A stretch of 64,000 nt of DNA from Melieria omissa (taxonomy: Eukaryota > Arthropoda > Insecta > Diptera > Ulidiidae). Where the stretch lies: positions 93,895,540 through 93,959,539 of the forward strand of contig OZ020269.1 of assembly GCA_963971225.1 (NCBI GenBank), read 5' to 3'. How positions within the stretch are numbered: the stretch's first letter is position 1; each line of letters begins with the position of its first letter. Position numbers and translations under genes: made by a program. Positions 32,016 to 44,225 of this stretch are shown piece by piece. The notes under the pieces are model-generated. The model ran no database searches, had not been told where the DNA came from, and worked only from the letters and a program-made list of their open reading frames with translations.

Positions 32016-34187
32016 ATTCAGCTATGAGCGTGTGCCGCTCTCTATCCAAGAACAATTACCATGCAGGGCCATATAGGCTACCAGCAAAATTGTTCAAGTC
32101 TCAACACAAATTGATTGACAAATTGAACATCATAGAATAGCCTTTCTAATACCTCGATCTTAGTATTTTCAGGGTAAATATTAAATATTTGTTATTTCAA
32201 AGAAATTTTAACAAATGTTGTGATTGATTTTCTTCAACTCGATCTAATGTGTATGCATCCTGTAAATGTTGTGTACAAGATTAAATTCTTAGTTAGAAAC
32301 ATTCAGTTGAAAGTGTGATTTTCTTAATCGAAACCAACATCTTCTGGGTCATAGTTGACACACTGAAGTTTTAACAATTTTTAATTGTTCTTAAAATAAT
32401 TTTTGAACAAACAAGGGTTTATAAAAGAATTTTTTCATAGCTTTGGTATTTTTTGCTGCAAAAAAGTTCTTTCAATGTCGAGAAACGACAAAGCAAAACA
32501 CTTTTCTCTTCCACTACAGTCAAACCCTCATCATTTCATTGTATTGAGCACTGTTGAGCTCACAACGCAGCGGCGTCCCAGTCGAGCGGACCGGCGTCGT
32601 CGTCGCTGCTCACGGAAACGAAGATGAATGCAGCTACGTGTAGAAATTTACAAAATTACGCTGAATGCATAGAAAATCGCATGCGGCACTGCAGCATTTT
32701 CCAGCGTATGGGCGACGGATATTTGGCACATTTGATGCGCATAATATGCGCCATTAAATGTCCATCGCCCGCTTGTTCGTTCGTCGTTTTGTCTGACCAG
32801 CTCGCTGTTCAGCTGCGCTCGCCATATATAAATGCGCAGCAGCCGATGCAGCGCGCCCATTTATCTTCGGCCATCGATGCCGCAGCCGACACTTCCTCTC
32901 GCTTCCTACTCCGGCTGCGCGATTACGCCAGCAGCTGGCTGTGCACTTTAGCCGGTCGCAAAATGCGCAAATCGAATGCGAAACGAGCGCAAATCGTGAC
33001 CTGCAGTGACTTTGTATTATTAGCTCGTCTTTCATCCAGACCAAAGTCGAGACCCCAACGCCAACTGGCAGAAGGCAACCGGCAGCCGGCAGCAGCGTCT
33101 AAGCGAAAGCGAAAAGTCCAACAACGCCGTAGAGTTGTTACAGCAGTGGAGTGTGGAAATTTTTCTTAAAATGTCGAAAGTCGAGCGAAATGTTGAAAAG
33201 AAATTGGCAGCTGTTGCCTGGAATTTCTTCATTGAGTACGTGCAATAAATTGCCAATGACAATAATCTACAACAACAAAAAGCACAACAACTAGTACCAG
33301 TGCCGTTTGCTGTCAGCGGCAACTATTATAGCATACTTTCAGGCGTTGCAAACATGAAAATTTAAAATATGCGCCCCGAAGGCTGCAACATTCGCATCCT
33401 TCAACTATGCCTGTCTCATCCTCTTCTGGCTCGCACTCGTCGCAGTTCATTTTGGTCGTTGGTCGCTGTTGCTTTTGTGAGTTTCGTTTCGTTTGTTTGT
33501 TTGTGAATTTAATTGTTTTGGTCGCGCGCCCAAAAGCGGATTATTTGCATATGAATTTCCACAATTTCACACTTCATTGTGCACCGTTTCAATTATTTGC
33601 ATCGTTTGCAACGCGCACTCTGCACGCGTTGCACTCCCCCACTTCCGCTCTCTGCCTGCATTGAGCGCGGCTCGTTCGCGCCTAAAAGTATGCACCAAAA
33701 AATAACAAGTTTCTCATAGTTCATAAATTTAATTGTTATAATTCGAGTTTTTGTGTTCACTGTTGTTGTTGTTGTGAGTTTTTTTCTTTTTGATATGCTT
33801 TTGCAATAAATTAGTTTTTCCTGTGCGGTTCGTAATTGCGCTGATTGCGCTTCCGCATGTTAACACTTCATTCCGCCCGGTGCCCTCGCATGCTGCGTTT
33901 CTATCTCACTTCATTTGTGGGAGTGTAAACAATTTATTGGTAGGTTTGTGTATTGTAGTCCGCTTTCAATTTGGTAGAGTGCACTGTTAGTTCGGGTTGG
34001 GTGTAAATACAATAAATTTGCAATTGCAATTGTTGTGTGAATTTTACACACCATTTGTGCAAATATGAACGAATGACTGATTGAATTTGATTGCTGTCGA
34101 ATCGAGTTTTGGGTTCGAGTTTTCAAACAACTTTTTGTCGGTTTGAAGTTTTTCATTCGTGTTAATTGATTTTTTTGGGACTCTTAT
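32016..34187. other. Noncoding DNA with a possible 5' UTR and first exon near 33.2 kb
   Basis: AT-rich to 32,550. From 32,560 to 33,700 it is GC-richer and CAG/CAA-bearing, like fly promoter-proximal DNA. CCATATATAAATGCG near 32,821-32,835 is TATA-like. An ATG at about 33,171 (context TTAAAATG) opens a short frame, MSKVERNVEKKLAAVAWNFF, reaching a donor-like GAGTACGTG near 33,236. No downstream exon can be paired with it. The 181-residue frame at 32,624-33,169 has no recognisable domain. Confidence 0.3.
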
Positions 34188-34191
34188 TTAA

Positions 34192-35224
34192 CCCTTTCGA
34201 ACCCGAATTTTACCCTGTGCCTCGACATTACCTTTTGGTATTTAAATCATGAGAAAGTGTGCACACATTTAAAGTCGCCACGCCCCTTTGTTAGAGTTCT
34301 AGAGCTAGTTTACTCTTAAACAATTTTAGCTTAAAACAGGTTAAATAAATTTTGTGTCAATATTTTTTAATTACAGAAAAATTATTAAATATCTATGGAA
34401 ATATACAAAATTATCACTTTTTGATTCTATTTAACCCTTTCGGTACTTCTTTTTTGTTTTTAACTTTAAAACTCATTCTTTTCCATTTTTTTACTGTTTA
34501 AGCCTACATAATGAATAATCAAAAGTAATTTTTTAAAATATTGTTCGAAAAAGTGGTTTTTGGGCATCATGAAATATGGCATAGTAAAAAATAAAAAAAA
34601 TCGTACAGCCTTAGTGAACTATATTTGGGATCTAACTTTTTTTACACTTACTAAAGCAATAAATACCTACTAGATTACTTACATAAACCTATAAAATAAA
34701 ATGGTTTTTGTAATAGAATAAATAAAAGTACGAAGTGACCTCTTTTTGTAAAATACGCAGCTCGATAGGACTGCGCACTTTCTGAACCCTTACAAGTTAC
34801 TTGGTACACTAATCAAAATATTTTTTTCATGATTTGGTATAAAAATCTTCAGAGAAAAATACAAAAATTGAAAAATATAGTATCCACAAGTTTTTGACCT
34901 AAAACAGGCACTGAAAAGAGACTATGCCATATGGCATAGAATAACCGAAAGGGTTAACCGTTATTCAAGAAACAGGATTTTGATCCAACGCGCCCAATTC
35001 GTAGACTTCAATTAGAACACAAACTTTCCCTGATATCGCTGCAAATTATTGGAATTTATTTTGGGAATAACAGTAAATTTTTTTTTTTATTTCCTTTGAA
35101 TTCACTTCTAAGAATATTAATTTGTTGGTGTCTTCTCAAATTAAGCCCATAAATCAATCGTAGCTTTTACTATAAGATGACAAAAAGGTGATGTTGCTCT
35201 CAGGAAACTTTGGGGTCGAAAGGG
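34192..35224. mobile_element. TTAA-flanked piggyBac-like MITE, outer copy
   Basis: The ends CCCTTTCGAACCCGAA and, inverted, CCCTTTCGACCCCAAA are flanked by TTAA (34,188-34,191 and 35,225-35,228). Without the inner element the length is 510 bp. A paralogue at 53,773-54,307 matches along its whole length, including GAGCTAGTTTACT, CGCTGCAAATTATTGGAA and CTATAAGATGACAAA. No transposase is encoded; piggyBac-type mobilisation is inferred from the TTAA target and CCC termini. Confidence 0.85.
34435..34953. mobile_element. Second TTAA-flanked MITE nested in the first, 519 bp
   Basis: The ends CCCTTTCGGTACTTC and, inverted, CCCTTTCGGTTATTC lie between TTAA at 34,431-34,434 and 34,954-34,957. The paralogue at 53.8 kb lacks this insert: there the flanks join as GATTTTGTTTACCATTTTAA, aligning with the flanks here when the insert and one TTAA are removed. 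Its termini resemble those of the host element in the first eight bases. No coding sequence. Confidence 0.85.
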
Positions 35225-35228
35225 TTAA

Positions 35229-35600
35229 AAATATAAGTACTTTAAAGTTACATTAGCCGAATAGTCAGCTTAAAAGTATGCAACGAAAGGACAATTCTAA
35301 TAATCCCGGTGTACCGATTTCCGAAATTTCGTGATTTTCAATTAAATGCATTTTTATGTTATTTATTTTATGTTATTTGTGACGAATATTTTGTCTTATG
35401 TTAAAAGTAAGAACACAGAATTGTAATTAATATGAAAATAAAATTTACTAAATTGAAAAAGCCGTTTGATTTGATTTTTTATTTTTATATTATTAATTTT
35501 TTGGGGCGCACCTCAACAGTAGGCTTTGCATTTTCAAAGGCTTAAACTTCACAAAAACTAATTGCACTTAGTTTCATTTCGATTTTAACTCTCGCGCGAA
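35229..35600. other. AT-rich DNA upstream of the transposase remnant
   Basis: Probably includes the left end of the Tc1/mariner-type element at 35.6 kb, but I could not find matching terminal repeats on the two sides. Confidence 0.4.
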
Positions 35601-36609
35601 ATGGCAGCGAACGAAATTCAAAAGCGAAAAAAAAACTGTGCACACTTGGAATGAAAATCCTACATGGACTCAAAAAAGGGTAACAAAACATGTGGGTTTC
35701 AGTGTATCAACGGTGAAAAGGGTTGTCAAGTTTTGATTTAAGAAACATCTCTCCGTTGAGAAGGCTTCAGGTTCTGGGAGAAAGGCTGGTCCTGCCAACG
35801 AAAATTTTGCCAATGCAGTGAAGGCGCATTTTAAGAAAAACCCGAATGCTTCCGTCCGTGATATAGCATCCATAGTGGGAGCATCAAAAAGTTTTGTCTA
35901 AAAAACTAAAATTAATGCTCAATTCAAATCATATAGAGCGCAGAAAGTTCCGGATAGAAGCGATGACATGGAAAATGAGGCCAAAAAGCTATCTAGAAAG
36001 TTATATGAGCAGTTCCTTACAAAATTTGAGTGCTGCGTCATGGACGATGAAACATACGTTAAAGGCGACTTCCAGCAATTGCCCGGACGGCAAATTTACG
36101 TTGTCGCAGCTAAAGGAGCTGTTTCTAAAAAATTTAAAACACAAAAAATGTCCAAGTTCCAAAAAAAGTTGTATGTGCTTGTATGGCAGGCAGTTTGTAC
36201 CTGTGGAAGAAGAGGCGAAATTTTTGTTACCACAAGCTCAATAAACCAATAAATTTACATCAAGGAATGCTAGAGGAAACGGCTTTTGCCATTTTTAAGA
36301 AGCCACAATGTTTCTACTTTTTTGGCCAGATTTAGCCACATCCCACTATTCCAGAGCAGTTTTGAACTGGTATAATGACAATAATGTCAATAATGCACCC
36401 AAAGAATGCAACCCTCCAAATTGTGCAGCATTACATCCCATTCGAAGGTATCGGGCAATAGTAAAGCGGAACCTTAAAGAGACAAAAAATGTGGTAAAAA
36501 ATGAAAATCAATTCAAAAGAAAGTGAAAGGAGTCCGCTCAAAAGATCGCAGAATCAACTGTGCAAGAGACATGATGGAAGGAGTAAGGGAAAAGGTTCGG
36601 GCCTTTTAG
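35601..36609 (+). pseudogene. DD37E-type Tc1/mariner transposase, inactivated
   Basis: Starts ATGGCAGCGAACGAAATTC at 35,601. The N-terminal part has a DNA-binding fold, read through frameshifts: GVSVSTVKRVV-like, then KASGSGRKAGPANENFANAV and NPNASVRDIASIVGASKSFV. The catalytic domain gives MDDETYVKGDFQQLPGRQ (first Asp, near 36,042), then FWPDLATSHYSRAVLNWYND (second Asp, 36,329-36,331). Exactly 37 residues later, where the family has Glu in PIERYW, the sequence reads PIRRYR (36,443-36,445). Spacing of 37 fits the ITm DD37E group known from mosquitoes. Stops and frameshifts occur near 35,645-35,665, 35,733, 35,900, 36,252 and 36,525; the C-terminus ends VRAF with TAG at 36,607-36,609. Dead both by frame and by catalytic residue. 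Confidence 0.85.
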
Positions 36610-39190
36610 AGTAGTAAATAATCAGTTTGCTTTTTTGCATTGTATTCTATTAATTACTAACACTTAGAGGCATTTTCATACCAACAATTTTCGATTTTGC
36701 GTGAATACTTCAAAAAATATACAGATTTTTTGAGGGATCAGTCTTTTCGTGGACACTCCTTAGCTTATAAGTTCAATAAGATAATACTGGTCAATAAAAA
36801 AAAAATGTTGGAAAAACTAAAACGTTAACAACTATAGTGAGTTGTTGTAATAATGAAAATGAGACTATGAGCTATAAGCTTCTATGGAGTTGATAGGCAT
36901 TGCTTTGAGAACTGTTCAAGACCTGAAAGTCTTGAACCAAGATATAATGTATGGTGTTAAAAAAATGCTTAGTCTTTTGAGGCAAACCAAGAATTGACCT
37001 AACTTAGTACAAATGTTGCTTGACCAGGCTATGAACCACTGACTGGATCAAATGGTAGTCGGAAGTCGGAAGGAGCAATGTCTAATGAATACCAAAGTGC
37101 GACTAAAATTTCATTGACCATGTATTCTATGAATTGTGTTTTGTTGGCACAAAGGTCGACATGGTTAGAGTACAAAGAAAGTATATTGTCTACACTTCAG
37201 CTAAAAGACTTTGGAGGCAAATGATGCCGCTTTAACAGGAAAGCAGTTTCATGATGGTTCAATGCGATTTAAAACTAGTTACACCAACTTTTGTAAATCC
37301 CTCAAAACTTATTTCTACCCCCAAATACATGAAGTATCCCAAAAGTTGAAACCTCAACATTAAACTTATTAAAACACGATTTCCGTATGTTTCGAAAGCG
37401 CTGAGCCGGCAGCTATGAATGGTTATGGGATTTGACTTCAATTCGCTGCGCCCCATAGCTGATGTCCAATGGCCCTCACCGTCATAAACGTATATGATGC
37501 CGCGGGTAGCTGGTACCGTTATGTGGCGGTCATATGGAAAAACTAATTGGTGGAAAATTAAGTTTCCAAACTGAAAATTGAAATTGTGCGGCCAATAGCG
37601 CCGCAGCGCGTCAGCCTCATGAAGCATGTTGAGGGGATTACGAAGAGCAAAAAAAAAGGCAACAACAACAGGAGCAGTCTGGGCAGCAGCAAGTGCGGTC
37701 GGCTTTGGCGCATTCGGCAGAAAGGGGTGGAGAAGCAAAATCGTTGCCACATATGCGAACATAAAATTTTATTATTACAAGTAGAGGCAAGTGGAGCATT
37801 TCGTGTGGCGGCACAGCGTGCAGTACATTTAAAGCTTTGCCATATTTGTTATTGTTGCAATACAAATAACAACAACTACAATAACAACAATAGAAGCGAC
37901 AGTAAATATCTATGCAAAACGACAATAAGAAATGCAGCACAAGGCAATTTTCTACGCCAAAAAGTAAGATTTATATGAGTTGCGCTTTCGCGAAACGCGC
38001 CTCAAACTGCTCCTGAAATGGCGAGCAGCCCTTTGCCGCTTCAGTTTGTTGCGTTTTGTGTGCCCAGCAGCCGGTTTGCTTATTGCTTGCGCCAGCAGCG
38101 CAGGCAAAATCAACAAGAAAACAAGCAGCAAAACAGCGCAACGGGGCGTAAGTAGCTCCCCTGGGAGAGGGGCGCGCGGTGTGCGGAAAGGTTTCAATAA
38201 TAAAAATGGCGCACATTTGCCAGCGACAATAGCAGCAGTTGAACACACAACATTTGAAGATGCTAAATTGCCTGCTGCAGGCAAATGTTGCATGTATGTA
38301 TGTGTGAGTGTGTGTGTGTTTTCAACTGCCGTCTAACCTCTTTCCGCGTTGCGGCACCAAAAAACAACAATAAAGACAATAGTAACGAAAAATTCGCTGG
38401 CAGCGCGTTTCGTATGCAAATCACTGCAGAAATCATAAAGTAAATCGCTTTGCAGCGGCAGCAGCTGAGACCAGACGACGGGGGAGCGGTGTGTCACATG
38501 TGTGCAGTTGTGTGCGTTATTGGAAAATGAGCGCACACCATTAAATGTGCATTTTTCGCGGCACTATGCCGTACGCCGATTTGTGCGGCCATATTGTATT
38601 TGCGCGATTTCCGTTTCCGTTCGGCGACAGTCAAAAGGCATTGCAACCAGTTATAGCTACAGTTACTGTTGTTGTTGTTATTGTTGTTATGACTATTGTT
38701 GGCATCATAAATCAGCGCAGCAGCAACACAGGCAAAATATGTCTACAAAATTTTTGTGCTCTTGTTGTTGTTATGTGCGCGTGGGCGTTTAATGTCATTT
38801 CGTTTGGTTGGCTGCAAGTTGCAACAGCGCATTGTTGTTGCTGTTGTCAACACGCAATATGACTGCTGCTGCTTGTGTTATTTGTTGTTTGGCACTGAAT
38901 TTACTTGGCATTAGTGAATCGCTTTTATATTTCCGTTTTCAATTCCAAATCACTTCGAACTGGCACCGGTTCGCGCTGTCATTTGTTTGCAGTTGGCTAT
39001 GCAACGTTGTGTTGTTATTGCTATATAAAGTTTTGTCATTGTTTTGTAATATGCGAATGCCGATCGTAATGGGAATTTTGAAAATGATTTTTTGATGCTT
39101 AGATGTTTGCATCAAAGAGTTAAAGTTTAAGATAAATTCTGGTTTTAACGCTTCGTGCATTTCTGAAGTGCTATATAATGTTTTGGCATA
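36610..39190. other. Noncoding DNA; GC-richer from 37.25 to 39.0 kb
   Basis: 36,610-37,255 is unassigned and probably includes the right end of the DD37E element. 37,256-39,000 is host-like DNA with CAA/GTT runs (37,860-37,890, 38,670-38,700), a short (TG)n near 38,305-38,320 and no recognisable exon. Confidence 0.45.
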
Positions 39191-39739
39191 CACTGCACAA
39201 CAAAAAAAAATAACAAGGTTATGACAACGAATTCTGGTAGAGAGAATCAAAAAAAAGTATACGTATATCGGCGTTTTGAAAGTTTACGTCTGCATTTTTT
39301 TTTAGGGGGGTCAAAGTTTTCCCCCTTTTCCCACATTCTTATGGTGAATCGGCATACGAAAACCATATAACATCACATTTTAGGTATATGATGAGTTAGC
39401 AATTTGATGTAAAATACTACGAAGAACATTTTTTTGCAGCATTTTAACCCTGTAGCTCCTATTTGTGTGGATCAATTTGACCCTTTTTCCCAATATGCCA
39501 AAAATGTCCTGAAAAGCAGGACTTTTAAGGACAAAATATTCCACGAAAATGTTCGCCATAAAATTCTACTATGGCTCTCTGAATACATCAAAGCTCAGAA
39601 ATTAACTTGAACGCCAGAATAAGCCAAAACTGAAAATGTGTTTAAGTGTTTATTTCGTATTTAATCATAATTGGTACTAAAATGTCCTACAAAACTTAAT
39701 TTTTGTTATTTAAAAAAAATTAGATTTTGTTGTGCAGTG
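39191..39739. mobile_element. Candidate MITE with CACTGCACAACAAAA ends
   Basis: CACTGCACAACAAAA at 39,191-39,205 is perfectly inverted at 39,725-39,739, 549 bp end to end. TA lies before the left end but AT after the right end, so the target duplication is unclear. The interior is AT-rich with no reading frame. Class is uncertain. Confidence 0.5.
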
Positions 39740-40111
39740 ATTTTTTCAACTTTTTTCATCAGCCTTGGGTTTAAGACAAAATTAAGCAAGTAAAAAAAAA
39801 TGTATATTCTTAAGTTTCTAATAGGTTTCGAATCACAATGGGCCTTCCTGACCTAAATAGGCTTCGCCACTCCTGCCTACCTTTCAATACATTATTTTTA
39901 TGCTTTTTCGGAGTACTTTTAATGACTTGCATTCCACAGGACTTTTATGCAAATTATATATCTGCGCCATCAATCTTTTTTTGGGTTAAAAAGTATACAA
40001 TTTTTGACCTTAAAAACACTTGTTGAAGTAAAGTAAGAATGAATTGTTTAAGAGTTGTTGAAGACACCATTAACCTGAAGGGGTCTAAAAAGTTTCTGAC
40101 CTCAACAAAAA
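39740..40111. other. Noncoding DNA
   Basis: AT-rich sequence without recognisable content. Confidence 0.45.
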
Positions 40112-40348
40112 GATGACAGCTGTCGTCAACAAAAGATAATCTGTTTGCGGCTCTTTTGAAAGGCATTTACTAAAAATTTAGTCATTTGTGATTCGCAGAT
40201 TTGGTCTGACAATGGTTTGAGATGACAGCACTCATCAACAAAAGATAGAGAATCTGACTTCCTTTGAAAAGAACTGCAACTTTTCAAAGGAATCCATCAA
40301 AATTGTAATCATTTTGGATGTGCAGATTTTGTTTGACAATGGTTTGAG
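40112..40348. repeat. Two-copy tandem repeat, about 110-127 bp
   Basis: GATGACAGC(T/A)(G/C)TC(G/A)TCAACAAAAGATA starts at 40,112 and about 40,222. Both copies run on to GCAGATTT.GT.TGACAATGGTTTGAG. The second copy is longer. Confidence 0.7.
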
Positions 40349-40904
40349 TGTTTTTTGATACAAAAATAAAGAAAACTTGAGTATAGGGCAGTTGATTGAT
40401 TTAAAAAGGGCATATTGCACTGAGACCAGAGATGATCTATTGTGCCCCATATAGAGCAGTTGTTGAATCTATGTTTTTGAAAGGAAAAACAAACAAAGAT
40501 TTGAACTTTGTGTACAGGGACAATGCATTATTATTTATCAAATTAAATGTAAATTTTTTGCAGCTGAATTTAATGTTCAGGACGTCAAAAAACTATGCTA
40601 ACTGACGATAACATTGCTCAAGCTCATCAAATGGTGGTAGGCAACTATTGAATTCAAGTGAGAGAGATAGAAGAAGCTATAAATAAGTTTAATCAATGTG
40701 TTTGTCACATATTGAATCAAGACTTAGAGATTAGAAAGTTGGCGCGTTAGGGCCATGTTTGATCAAAGAAGTGTTTGTATGAACATGTACAATGCTCTCT
40801 TAGTGTAATTAAGTAGCAATAAATTAGAGCCGGAAAAAGTGTGTAAACTTACAAGAAGGCTATGTAAAAAAATTAAAAAAAAATTTTAAGAAACAAATTC
40901 TTGT

Positions 40905-42385
40905 ATCTTAGTTTAGTTGAAAACTTTTCAGCCACCCTTGTACACATTTTCTTAACTGCTTATTTCTCCATAATGCAACAAATAGTTTCCACAACTAATT
41001 AAAAAACAAAAAACATTTTGAAAACAAAATCCATAAATAAATTAAAAATAAACAAAATGTTGAAGAAAACATTTATTTCAATTTGTTAGGTCGAAAACTT
41101 TTCAGACCACCCTCGTATAAAAATTTTTAACTGCTAATTTCTACATAATGCAACAAAACATTTAATTTTCTGTAGAAAACATTATTTATTTTATTTTGTT
41201 AGGTCGGAAACTTTTCAGACAAATACGTTGTTCAAATTTTTTTAACTTCTCATTTCTCCATAATGCAACAAATTAATTCCATAAATAAATAGAAAACAAA
41301 TTTAATAATTATTTAATAATTTCCTTAAATAAATCAGAAATAAACAAAAGTTTGAAACAAAAATTTATTTTATTTTGTTAGGTCGGAAATTTTTCAGATA
41401 TTTTTAACGGCTAATTTCTCCAAAATGCCAAAAATAGTATTTATAAATAAATAAAAAATTAACAAAATTTTGAAGAAAACATTTATGTTATTTTGTTAGG
41501 TCGGAAACTTTTCAGACAAATATTTCGTACAAATATTTTCAACTGCTGATTTCACCATAATGCAACAAATAATTTTCATAAATCAATCAAAAATAAGGAA
41601 AGTTTTAAAGAAAACCTTATTTAAGTTAAGTTTGTTAAGTTTGAAACTTTTCAGACAAATATTTCGTACAAATATTTTTAATTGCTAATTTCTCCATAAT
41701 ACAACAAATAATGTACATAAATAAATAAAAAATAAACAAACATTTGTTTTATTTTGTTAGGTCGGAAACTTTTCAGACAAATATTTCGTAGAAATATTTT
41801 TAACTGCTAATTTCTCCATATTGCAACAAATAGTTTCCGTAAAAAAATAAAAAAACAAAAAACATTTTGAAAATAAAATCCATAAATAAATAAAAAATGA
41901 CAAAATTTCGAAGGAAACATTAAGTTAATTTTTTTAGGTCGGAAACTTTTCGGACAAATATTTCGTGCAATATTTTTAACTGCTAATTTCTCTAAATGCA
42001 ATTAATAATTTTCATAGATAAATAAAAAATAAACAAAATTTTGAAGGAAATATTTATTAAAATTTTTATTGGTTGGAAACTTTTCAGACAAATATTTTGT
42101 TTAAATTTTTCAACATTTAATTTCAAATAATTTCAACATTTTAATTTCAAACATTTATGTTTAAAAGAAAACATTTATTTTATTTTGTTAGGTCGGAAAC
42201 TTTTCGGACAAATTTTTCGTGCAAATATTTTTCTTCATAATGCAAAAAATAATTTCCATAAATAAATTAAAAATAAAAAAAATTTTTAACAATACATTTA
42301 TTTCATATACATTTTTATTTCTCAGACCACTCTCGTACAAACATTGTTAACTGCTAATTTCTCCATAATGCAAAAAATAATTTCC
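40905..42385. repeat. AT-rich satellite with GGTCGGAAACTTTTCAGAC anchor, about 11 copies
   Basis: The unit (about 115-180 bp, average near 135) holds TTAGGTCGGAAACTTTTCAG, ACAAATATTTCGTACAAATA, TTAACTGCTAATTTCTCCAT, AATGCAACAAATAATTTCCA and TAAATAAATAAAAAATAAAC. Anchors lie near 40,915, 41,090, 41,201, 41,382, 41,499, 41,641, 41,761, 41,938, 42,071, 42,192 and 42,325. The units vary in length through indels. Confidence 0.85.
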
Positions 42386-44221
42386 AATTTCACACATGCT
42401 ACCCGACAGCGCAGTCGTCCGCTTTTTGACTGTTTAAAATTGCAACGACGCCTCTCACGTCCCCCACATGACCACCGCTCATAATTTGCTCCACAATTAG
42501 CTAATAACTTTGCGAGTCCACCCTACTTCCCACTTCTACTCGGTGTTCACTTGGTACACTCTCAATGTGGCAACCCGCATAATAAAATCTTTTCATGTGA
42601 TGGCCGACGAGACGCACAAAAACTTTCACTGTGGCAACTTGAAGAGCCACTTTAAGTTGCAATTTTATGCCATACACATACACACACACACACGCACTTG
42701 TACACACATCCTGCCAAAAGGTGGTGGCCGTAATTAGCCAAATTTATTGTAATTAGTTTGCAGTCGAGTGCGCCGTACACGAGCGCAACGATTACACACT
42801 GGTGTCGCCTGTGTCAGTGAACATGTGCGTGTATGAGTTTATAATTATTATGATGTCGGTTGTTAGCATGTGTGCGTTAACTTGTTCAATGGAAATTACT
42901 GTTATGGGACAAAAATTTCACAGACGCCAAGCGAAAAGTAACAAACAGGCAACGACAGTATTGAACATGGCAACGTCAAAGTTGCCACCGAGTGCTTAAA
43001 TATTGTTATTTATTGAGCTTGTTTATTGAATATATATACAAAAAGATATATGTATGTTCTCATATGCGGAAGGTAGTCTAAAATATTCCTTTTTGGTTTA
43101 ATTCAAGTTAGAACGTAGGGTGCCCAGAAGTAACAAAAATAATAGTCTCCGAATTTGTTAATTAAAATAAACTTCGTAACTCTAGTTATGACTTTTACTT
43201 CTTAACTGGACTCCGAAGCGTCTTTATCTGCCTTCTTCATTCATCTTCCTCCAATGAAATACTGTTTTCTTTAAGAAATATAGATGAAGAAAAAGCCTCT
43301 CGTGTCTTGTTTAGACACAACTGTCAAGTTCAGTTTGTTTGTGTTGGCCATTCGAGATATTTTCGGCTCCAATGTAATGCGAAACACATCCATTGCTTGT
43401 CACCCAACTGTCGTCTTCGCTGCTTTAAGTTGTCCTTTAATTGTAAAATGTCCTCTTCCCAGCGAAACGAACCGTTGACCCCCATTTACGAGTACTGGCT
43501 TTGCTGTCACTCTTTCGGCCAACATTCGCCACGTTCTTGTCGCCTCTATGTGTTTCGTCTCATCACAAATAACTGCACCACTCCACTGCTGCCACAAAGT
43601 CCTGGATCGAGAGAAGCGCTTTTCGCTCTTCATTAAAATGGACAACACTTGCTGCTGGGTGCCGCTTCCACAATCCACTGACGTTGTCCGTAATACGAAA
43701 ATCCAGTCACGTTGCACTCACCACTCGCCTTTTTTTTGGTAGTTTTATTTTCGTGTGTTGGTTTTTGTTCTTCGTCTTTCTGTCAAATAATTAAAAGCAA
43801 AAAAGAATCACTGCAATGCGCTAAAAATTTTTACAAACTTTTTCATTTTTTTTCCTTAGCAAATTTTTCTCACAACCTGTTCAGCTTCGGTTGCGACGTT
43901 GGTTCAGCCATTAGTCAATTTGTCATTTATTTTTGTCGTGTGTTACAGGTGTACGTGTCACATAATGGAGTGGGCGGAGTAATTCGCTCTTGGAAGCTGT
44001 TGGAAAAAACTTGAAAAAGGTTACAGTGCTTTAAAATCTAAAGGTTTCGTAATTTGAATTAAATATTTAAAGGATATTTAAAAAAATAAGGAATGTAAAG
44101 GAAAAGGATACAAAATAAAATGAAGAAGTCATGAAAAATAAAATGAAAAATGTATACCATTAAAAAAATTAAAAAATAAAAATAAATGAAAAATAAAGAA
44201 AAATGTGATGAAAGCAAAGAG
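42386..44221. other. Noncoding DNA with a (CA)n tract
   Basis: Includes (CA)n at 42,676-42,694 and GC-richer patches at 42,390-43,000 and 43,280-43,720. A 105-codon minus-strand frame at 43,400-43,717 has no domain I can name. AAAT/AAAA-rich 44,080-44,215. Confidence 0.45.
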
Positions 44222-44225
44222 TTAA

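Noticed and set aside
32624..33169. 181-codon frame as a host gene
   Set aside because: No domain, signal or splice pattern; composition looks like 5' UTR-type DNA read by chance.
37259..38336. Several 90-167 codon frames on both strands
   Set aside because: Overlapping on both strands with no family resemblance, and Cys/Leu/Ser runs from CAA/GTT tracts.
43400..43717. 105-codon minus-strand frame, considered as a FLYWCH-type exon because of a QRF...K-W-C-like spacing
   Set aside because: The Trp-Cys part lies in another frame after a stop, and the other FLYWCH positions do not fit.
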